NCBI GenBank assembly: GCA_947461445.1
Contig: CANHKV010000003.1
Coordinates: forward strand, 24,950-88,949
DNA length: 64,000 nucleotides
From: Holosporales bacterium
Lineage (GTDB): Bacteria; Pseudomonadota; Alphaproteobacteria; Holosporales; Holosporaceae
Direction: 5' to 3'
Below the pieces are notes generated by a model. The model was not told where the DNA came from, ran no database searches, and saw only the letters and a list, made by a program, of their open reading frames with translations. How positions within the stretch are numbered: position 1 is the first letter of the stretch; each line of letters opens with the position of its first letter. Shown in pieces: positions 58,013 through 64,000 of the stretch. A program made the translations under genes and the position numbers.

Positions 58013-58753
58013 ATGTCATTAATCAGTCGTCAGATCTGCAAATCCTTTGGCCTGAAACAAGTGGTTCACGGTGTGGATTTTTATATTAAAAAAGGACAAG
58101 TTGTGGGGCTGTTTGGTGCCAATGGTGCTGGAAAGACCACATCATTTTTAATGATGGCTGGCATTTTAAAACCCGATTCAGGCCACATTATTTTGGGCGA
58201 TTATGATGTCACGCAATGGCCTATGTATCGCAGGGCACGATTGGGGTTACGCTATTTGCCCCAAGAACCCTCTATTTTTAGGGGCATGAGTGTTTTTGAA
58301 AATTTAATGGCCGTGGCAGAAGTTTTGGTGGATAGAACCGCACGAAAACGGGTTGTGGAACGTCTGCTGGAAGAATTCCGGCTGACGGCCATTGCCCACT
58401 CTGGGGCCAGTGTCTTGTCTGGAGGAGAGCGTAGACGGGTTGAAATTGCGCGATCGTTGATTGGGAATCCTTCCTTTTTACTGTTGGATGAACCATTGGC
58501 TGGCATTGACCCCAGATCAATAGGAGAATTAGCCCAATTAATCCGACATTTGGCCCAACAAAACTTGGGCATTCTGGTGACCGATCATAATGTTAAGGAT
58601 ATGCTGCCCATTGTGGATATGGCCTATGTCATGCACGAAGGGCGGGTTTTATATTACGGAACGCCCAATGATGTGGCCAACAATACGGATGTGCGAGCCC
58701 TGTACTTAGGCCAAAACTTTCAAATGCCGACCCATGGAGGGCCTCATTCATAA
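58013..58753 (+). CDS. lptB: LPS export ABC transporter ATP-binding protein LptB
   Basis: LptB powers extraction of LPS from the inner membrane with LptF/G. The 246-residue product has Walker A FGANGAGKTTSF (about residues 36-47), Q-loop RYLPQEPSIFRGMSV, the ABC signature LSGGERRRVEIARSL, Walker B SFLLLDEPLAGIDP and the switch His in VTDHNV. RYLPQEPSIFR is characteristic of LptB. AAGGGG lies before ATG 58013, overlapping the lptA stop. A C6/G6 hairpin follows at 58765. Confidence 0.96.
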   Translation: MSLISRQICKSFGLKQVVHGVDFYIKKGQVVGLFGANGAGKTTSFLMMAGILKPDSGHIILGDYDVTQWPMYRRARLGLRYLPQEPSIFRGMSVFENLMAVAEVLVDRTARKRVVERLLEEFRLTAIAHSGASVLSGGERRRVEIARSLIGNPSFLLLDEPLAGIDPRSIGELAQLIRHLAQQNLGILVTDHNVKDMLPIVDMAYVMHEGRVLYYGTPNDVANNTDVRALYLGQNFQMPTHGGPHS

Positions 58754-58764
58754 TGGATTGCCAA

Positions 58765-58784
58765 CCCCCCTTGAATTAGGGGGG
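58765..58784 (+). terminator. C6/G6 hairpin after lptB
   Basis: CCCCCC (58765-58770), 8-base loop, GGGGGG (58779-58784), with no T tract. It lies between lptB and tRNA-Met. Confidence 0.55.
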
Positions 58785-58800
58785 CAGTATGGGGCATAAT
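58771..58800 (+). promoter_or_regulatory. Possible promoter of tRNA-Met
   Basis: TTGAAT (58771-58776), 18-base spacer, CATAAT (58795-58800), eleven bases before the tRNA. The -35 element would lie in the loop of the C6/G6 hairpin. Confidence 0.4.
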
Positions 58801-58810
58801 AATGGGGAAA

Positions 58811-58884
58811 GGCGGAGTAGCTCAGTTGGTTAGAGCAGCGGAATCATAATCCGCGTGTCGGGGGTTCAAGTCCCTCCTCCGCTA
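58811..58884 (+). tRNA. tRNA-Met (elongator, anticodon CAT)
   Basis: The cloverleaf has acceptor GGCGGAG pairing with CTCCGCT (a G-U at the end), anticodon stem GCGGA/TCCGC and loop ATCATAA. The T-arm is GGGGG/CCCTC with loop TTCAAGT. The sequence follows the standard alphaproteobacterial elongator tRNA-Met. No CCA is encoded. Its last three bases are also the stop codon of the converging gene 58882-59682. Confidence 0.93.
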
Positions 58885-59682
58885 TTCACTCAAATACTTT
58901 TCAATCTCTTTTTGAAAATGATTCAAATCTTTTATACGTTCCACCAACAGAAACGATGTCCATTGTGACACCAAAACTTCTCTGTTTTTATTTATTTCAT
59001 AGGGGCTGATTTGACAATTTTGTCCTTCTGATGAGACCCAAAAATCCTCGGCCATGGCATACAACAGATTTCCAAAATCTTTTACATAATCATTCCACAG
59101 CTTTTGCAATGGTGCGGTATGGCGAAAATAATGAATGGTTTCAGGGAATTTATTATGGTTTTTTATGATGGTTTTTTGTAATTCAGACATTAAATCAGAA
59201 ACCATTTTTTTCAAGGCAAGGGTCTCTTGCTCCATGATGGCCTTATCCTTGTTTGTGATGTCATTTTTTGGATGATACAAACTAGGCGCAATGTTGTCCC
59301 AAATATCGCACCATTTTTTACCAGGTATAAATCCAGACAACCATTGTACCCATAACACCACTGCCTCCATATTTTGCTTGATATCAGAGCTGTAGTTGAC
59401 ACCATCAATGGTGCCGCGATCTTCGGAAACGATTTCATAACGTCTAGAATATCTGAAATACTTTTGTGCAGATTGAAATAATTTTTCCAACAACACATGG
59501 TGTTTTTTATTCACTTTTTTCTTCAGATCCCGCAGATATTGATTAATGGATTTTTTCATATCCTTTTCCGTATCTTTTGCCATATCCTCAGTGGTAATCG
59601 CCTTTGCATTAACAAATGGGGCGGCATACATAAAAACAGAAAAAATGGCGGAAAAACAGGATTTTTTTATAAATTTTGTCAT
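58882..59682 (-). CDS. Exported protein of unknown function
   Basis: I do not recognise the family. The 266-residue product starts with a Sec signal peptide (MTKFIKKSCFSAIFSVFMYA, likely cut after VNA). The rest is mostly helical and charged, with three Trp in its middle third (VLWVQW, KKWCDIWDN) and two Cys. There is no second membrane segment. It is AT-rich. The ribosome site before ATG 59682 is weak (GAGT). The stop codon is formed by the last three bases of the tRNA-Met gene on the other strand, and no terminator separates them. A host-interaction role is possible but only by analogy with the other exported genes here. Confidence 0.7.
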   Translation of the reverse strand: MTKFIKKSCFSAIFSVFMYAAPFVNAKAITTEDMAKDTEKDMKKSINQYLRDLKKKVNKKHHVLLEKLFQSAQKYFRYSRRYEIVSEDRGTIDGVNYSSDIKQNMEAVVLWVQWLSGFIPGKKWCDIWDNIAPSLYHPKNDITNKDKAIMEQETLALKKMVSDLMSELQKTIIKNHNKFPETIHYFRHTAPLQKLWNDYVKDFGNLLYAMAEDFWVSSEGQNCQISPYEINKNREVLVSQWTSFLLVERIKDLNHFQKEIEKYLSE

Positions 59683-59910
59683 GTATTACTCTATTGGTAT
59701 CCATGCCTATGATACACACTTAAAACCATTTGCACCATTTAAATGGATTCGAAAAGCCATTAGAAATCAACGTGTTATGGACCATTTCATTTCATCTATT
59801 TTACCATTGCCCTTGCCCATTTTGAAAAAACAATACCATGGTTATGACAAAGGAAATCACTTTCGTATCTGGTTTTTTAATGAAAAAAGCCCTAGAATAT
59901 AGGCCAATAA

Positions 59911-61410
<1,500 letters not shown>

Positions 61411-61412
61411 TC

Positions 61413-61709
61413 ATGTTACAATGTCGCATATGGGGGGATGGTGCGCCTATTTTTACAGGGCCAGCCCATGGATTGGTGGTGCCTGCAGAGTCCGGGAAAA
61501 TTGGAATTTTACCAGGGCATATTTCCCTAACGGGTACGGTTTTACCTGGCGTTGTGCATATTTTTTATGAAAAAAAAGCCGTATCTATTGAAATTGCCAG
61601 TGGCATTTTATTAATCGAGGGGGACCAGGTTACCCTGATTACATCTTATGCATCCATTCGAGAAATTGTTGACGAATGCATGGCCGATTGGCTTCCTATA
61701 CGATCCTAG
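61413..61709 (+). CDS. atpC: ATP synthase F1 epsilon subunit (short form)
   Basis: The 98-residue product is the N-terminal beta-sandwich that contacts gamma and the c-ring. It shows GLVVPAESGKIGILPGHISL, then PGVVHIFYEK and ASGILLIEGDQVTLI. The C-terminal two-helix domain (about 40-50 residues in E. coli), which inhibits ATP hydrolysis, is almost absent. AGAGG lies seven bases before the ATG, and the start is two bases after atpD. Confidence 0.9.
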   Translation: MLQCRIWGDGAPIFTGPAHGLVVPAESGKIGILPGHISLTGTVLPGVVHIFYEKKAVSIEIASGILLIEGDQVTLITSYASIREIVDECMADWLPIRS

Positions 61710-61742
61710 CCCCCCCCTGTATTCGTGGTATACCATTGGTCT

Positions 61743-62927
61743 CTATTCAATGATTCCACTGGATACAAACGAGGCATGGGCTTGATTCAGAACATTTTGC
61801 ATCAGTCGAGACAGAGGGTATTCATGAATACGATTCAATGGAATCCAGCGCCCCCAAGTATTTTCATAATCCTCTGATATGCTGAGCTGTGGAGACAAGC
61901 CTGTAGTATGGGAATACTCTTTGGTCTGTGCTGGTAACGCCATGTCACAGTGCGCCATTGCTTTGAAGGGATGAGACAACAGAATGCTGGCATCATCTAT
62001 ACAATGCGTATCCCCATCATATGGTCGCCCATTCTTATTTCTGTAAGATCCTGTATCCACCCAAATTTTTAAATGCAGAGTAATATGGGTGAATAAATGC
62101 ACCAACGTTCCAGAAAAATCATAGCCCGTTGGGTCAGGCGATGGCTGTAACGCCCATATTGATCCAGGAAAACGCCACAATCCACCCAATAAATCTTGTG
62201 CTGGCGTGACGTGCATAAATACATGCTCTTTTTGATCATCAAAAATAACATAAACATGACCGAATTGCTTTTTTTTCTGATTTTTAACAATTTTTGTGGG
62301 CCATTTTGTGGGTGTTCCAGTGGAAAACGCATGACACTGGTCCACCAGTGGACATTCTATACATGCAGGATTTTTGGTTTTACACACGCCCGCCCCCAAA
62401 TCCATTAAGGCTTGGGTGTAATCTCCCCAACGTGTATCGGCCAACTGCTCTTCTGCTTTTTTCCAAACATTTTTAATCCAATCCGGTCCATCCATACCAA
62501 AGTATCGACTGAATACCCGGCGGATATTGCCATCTACTGCCACTGCCGGTTGATTTTGCGCAATGCACGTAATGGCTGCAGCCGTATAGGGACCAATACC
62601 AGGCAATGCCAACCACCCTTCATAAGATTGGGGTATGCCCTGATGGGCCATGATTTTTGCGGCCTTGTGTAAATGATGGGCGCGTCGATAATATCCTAAT
62701 CCTTGCCACAATACCAAAACTTGGTCTATGGAAGCCTGAGCCAGATGATCCAGAGTGGGAAATGTTTGAATAAATTGATGAAAATACGGTACAACAGTGG
62801 ATGCTCCCGTTTGCTGTAACATCATTTCACTGATCCATGTACGATAAGGTGATGGTGCCGTTTCATGATCATTTGGCGCAATTCGCCAAGGAAAAGTCCG
62901 CTGGTTCTGATCATACCAACGCAACAT
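61743..62927 (-). CDS. mutY: A/G-specific adenine glycosylase MutY
   Basis: MutY removes A mispaired with 8-oxoguanine. From ATG 62927 the 394-residue product has the catalytic Glu in SEMMLQQTGAS and the helix-hairpin-helix LPGIGPYTAAAI, then AVDGNIRRVFSR with the catalytic Asp. The iron-sulfur cluster Cys are in CKTKNPACIECPLVDQC (C-x6-C-x2-C-x5-C). The C-terminal Nudix-like 8-oxoG domain follows. The open frame upstream reads backwards through nothing functional but the tRNA-Cys gene, so starts above 62951 are rejected. Only 24 bases separate it from the tRNA, and the two are probably co-transcribed. Confidence 0.95.
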   Translation of the reverse strand: MLRWYDQNQRTFPWRIAPNDHETAPSPYRTWISEMMLQQTGASTVVPYFHQFIQTFPTLDHLAQASIDQVLVLWQGLGYYRRAHHLHKAAKIMAHQGIPQSYEGWLALPGIGPYTAAAITCIAQNQPAVAVDGNIRRVFSRYFGMDGPDWIKNVWKKAEEQLADTRWGDYTQALMDLGAGVCKTKNPACIECPLVDQCHAFSTGTPTKWPTKIVKNQKKKQFGHVYVIFDDQKEHVFMHVTPAQDLLGGLWRFPGSIWALQPSPDPTGYDFSGTLVHLFTHITLHLKIWVDTGSYRNKNGRPYDGDTHCIDDASILLSHPFKAMAHCDMALPAQTKEYSHTTGLSPQLSISEDYENTWGRWIPLNRIHEYPLSRLMQNVLNQAHASFVSSGIIE

Positions 62928-62951
62928 ATGTTCTGCGAATGCCTTTTTAAG

Positions 62952-63022
62952 AGGCCGAGACCGGAATTGAACCGATTTCAAAGGATTTGCAGTCCTCTGC
63001 ATAACCATTCTGCCACTCGGCC
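62952..63022 (-). tRNA. tRNA-Cys (anticodon GCA)
   Basis: On the minus strand, acceptor GGCCGAG pairs with CTCGGCC and the discriminator is T, usual for Cys. The anticodon loop is CTGCAAA with GCA, and the T-arm is ATCGG/CCGGT with loop TTCAATT. No CCA is encoded. mutY starts 24 bases downstream. Charged by the CysRS encoded at 45453. Confidence 0.93.
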
Positions 63023-63033
63023 ATCATTTTTTA

Positions 63034-63062
63034 ATCTTATGCCATATTTGATTCAGACGCAA
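63034..63062 (-). promoter_or_regulatory. Promoter of tRNA-Cys (and probably mutY)
   Basis: On the minus strand TTGCGT (63062-63057), a 17-base spacer and TAAGAT (63039-63034) lie 11 bases before the tRNA. Confidence 0.55.
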
Positions 63063-63100
63063 GGGCTTATCTTGCATCGTAAATCACACCACCCACCATT

Positions 63101-64000
63101 TCAGTCTATGGTTTCAATTCCGCTAGACAACACACAACCGTCCTTTTGGGTCAAGACATACGGCGCCCATGGATGATTGGTTAGTGATTGGACCAATGGT
63201 CCAAAATCATATCCTATTGACGTATATTTCGGACATTCTGGAAAAAAGTGCAATGCATATGCTCTTAAAATCTTTAAAGTATTCACATCCATCACCCCCG
63301 TAACAGGACATGGCCGATACCCCATGATTTGAAAACAGGTTTGAATCCATGAAATCATGTCCGCCTGATTTTTTTGATCTTTTGGCAGAGGTGGGAAATC
63401 TTTTGCCAATGGCACAATCCCCAAACCGCTACGCGCCAATGTTTCATAAGGAAAATAGGGGCCAGGATCTTTTTTGTACACATCATCAGGACGATCCCAT
63501 GCGACATCACTGTGGGTGACGATGTCTGTACCCGATAACTGATGTTTGTTTAATAAAACAGACAATAAGGATGTTAGAACCTTCATCTGCATGCCCGAAT
63601 ATCGAAATAAATCATGGGTATCGTTTGTATAGGTTCTGGAATTGGCGCATTCTATACCAATGGTGGAAGGATTTAACTTGCCATCGGCATCACGTGGCCA
63701 ATCTTTCCATTGGCTAATTCCTGCTTGTTTAACGTACATATGATCTGGGGCCAATTGCAGGACAGGGATGCGATTTTTTTTACCTTGAAACATCACAATC
63801 ACACGACAGGCATTCAAGGCAATAGGGGATAATCTTTCTGATTCAGGCAAGGATTCTTGTTCTGCCAATAAAAATTTAGCCTCTTGTTGCAATTGATACA
63901 GGGTGTGTTGCGGCACAATATAATGGCACCCCACAGAACGATTTTGCAAAACTGAAATGGTTTTAAACACCGATGGCAATTCTGGTGCATGCAAAACGAT
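63101..64000 (-). CDS. N-acetylmuramoyl-L-alanine amidase (AmpD/AmiD type), 5' end outside the window
   Basis: The open frame runs off the right edge; about 299 residues are visible. It has the zinc amidase (amidase_2) pattern. An early His lies in VLHAPE, VGCHYIVPQ stands for the VSAHYLI box, and IGIECANS for SIGIExxN. HSDVAWDRPDD and DPGPYFPYE carry the second His and the zinc Asp. A C-terminal helical part (MGYRPCPVTGVMDVNTLKIL) fits a peptidoglycan-binding domain of type 1. Such enzymes cleave the stem peptide from MurNAc for cell-wall recycling or remodelling. Whether it is cytoplasmic or exported depends on the missing N-terminus. Confidence 0.88.
   Translation of the reverse strand: MVLHAPELPSVFKTISVLQNRSVGCHYIVPQHTLYQLQQEAKFLLAEQESLPESERLSPIALNACRVIVMFQGKKNRIPVLQLAPDHMYVKQAGISQWKDWPRDADGKLNPSTIGIECANSRTYTNDTHDLFRYSGMQMKVLTSLLSVLLNKHQLSGTDIVTHSDVAWDRPDDVYKKDPGPYFPYETLARSGLGIVPLAKDFPPLPKDQKNQADMISWIQTCFQIMGYRPCPVTGVMDVNTLKILRAYALHFFPECPKYTSIGYDFGPLVQSLTNHPWAPYVLTQKDGCVLSSGIETID

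Noticed and set aside
62928..63008. Longer MutY start reading through tRNA-Cys
   Set aside because: The extra residues are a translation of the tRNA gene and have no family counterpart.

Overview
The window looks like a chromosome segment of an alphaproteobacterium, most likely a host-associated or intracellular one of the Holosporales/Paracaedibacter type. This is inferred from gene content and order, not from a database match. Supporting signs are rpsT next to dnaA, dusB joined to an NtrY-type kinase, a gene-transfer-agent type terminase standing alone, two tandem amino-acid permeases, several Sec-exported AT-rich proteins I cannot name, and partly dispersed operons. Core genes are by eye in the mid-40s % GC. 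The unknown secreted genes and their flanks are clearly more AT-rich. Many genes start with GTG or TTG, and none of the three tRNA genes encodes its CCA end.

Layout. 1-3.0 kb: edge of a metallo-beta-lactamase-fold hydrolase gene (minus), then overlapping recJ-rimM (plus). 3.0-6.1 kb (minus): rpsT-dnaA-dnaN. 6.2-9.3 kb: an AT-rich island with two tandem paralogous exported proteins and intergenic repeats. 9.3-23.7 kb (minus): one long co-directional run, bamD-rnd-accD-secE-nusG-rplK-rplA-rplJ-rplL-rpoB-rpoC. 23.9-26.4 kb: a dicarboxylate/amino-acid:cation symporter and alr. 26.6-31.2 kb: PpiD-like chaperone (minus), birA, tRNA-Thr, lepB-rnc. 31.3-36.4 kb: a frameshifted lipoprotein gene, a structured AT-rich leader with mini-ORFs, a tandem pair of exported proteins with a possible cysteine-hydrolase core, and a Nudix hydrolase. 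36.4-44.7 kb: acpP-fabF (minus), a lone DevC-like permease, a small lipoprotein, an aminotransferase (minus), dusB-ntrY, and a MazG-like pyrophosphatase. 44.8-54.1 kb: an exported unknown and cysS (minus), dnaB, waaA, two APC permeases, and a lone terminase (minus). 54.2-64 kb: prfA, mraY-lptA-lptB, tRNA-Met, an exported unknown (minus), atpD-atpC, then (minus) a partial AmpD-type amidase, tRNA-Cys and mutY.

Together the genes cover replication (DnaA, DnaN, DnaB), transcription and translation (RNA polymerase, L1/L7/L10/L11, RF1, CysRS, RimM, DusB, three tRNAs), lipid and envelope assembly (AccD, BirA, AcpP, FabF, MraY, WaaA, LptA/B, BamD, PpiD, LepB), repair (RecJ, MutY) and nutrient uptake. 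The most interesting non-core content is the set of exported proteins: the pair at 6330-9051, the pair at 32914-35300, and singletons at 44831-45340 and 58882-59682. Other points of note are the tRNA/protein-gene overlaps, the prfA leader hairpin and the split ATP synthase operon.
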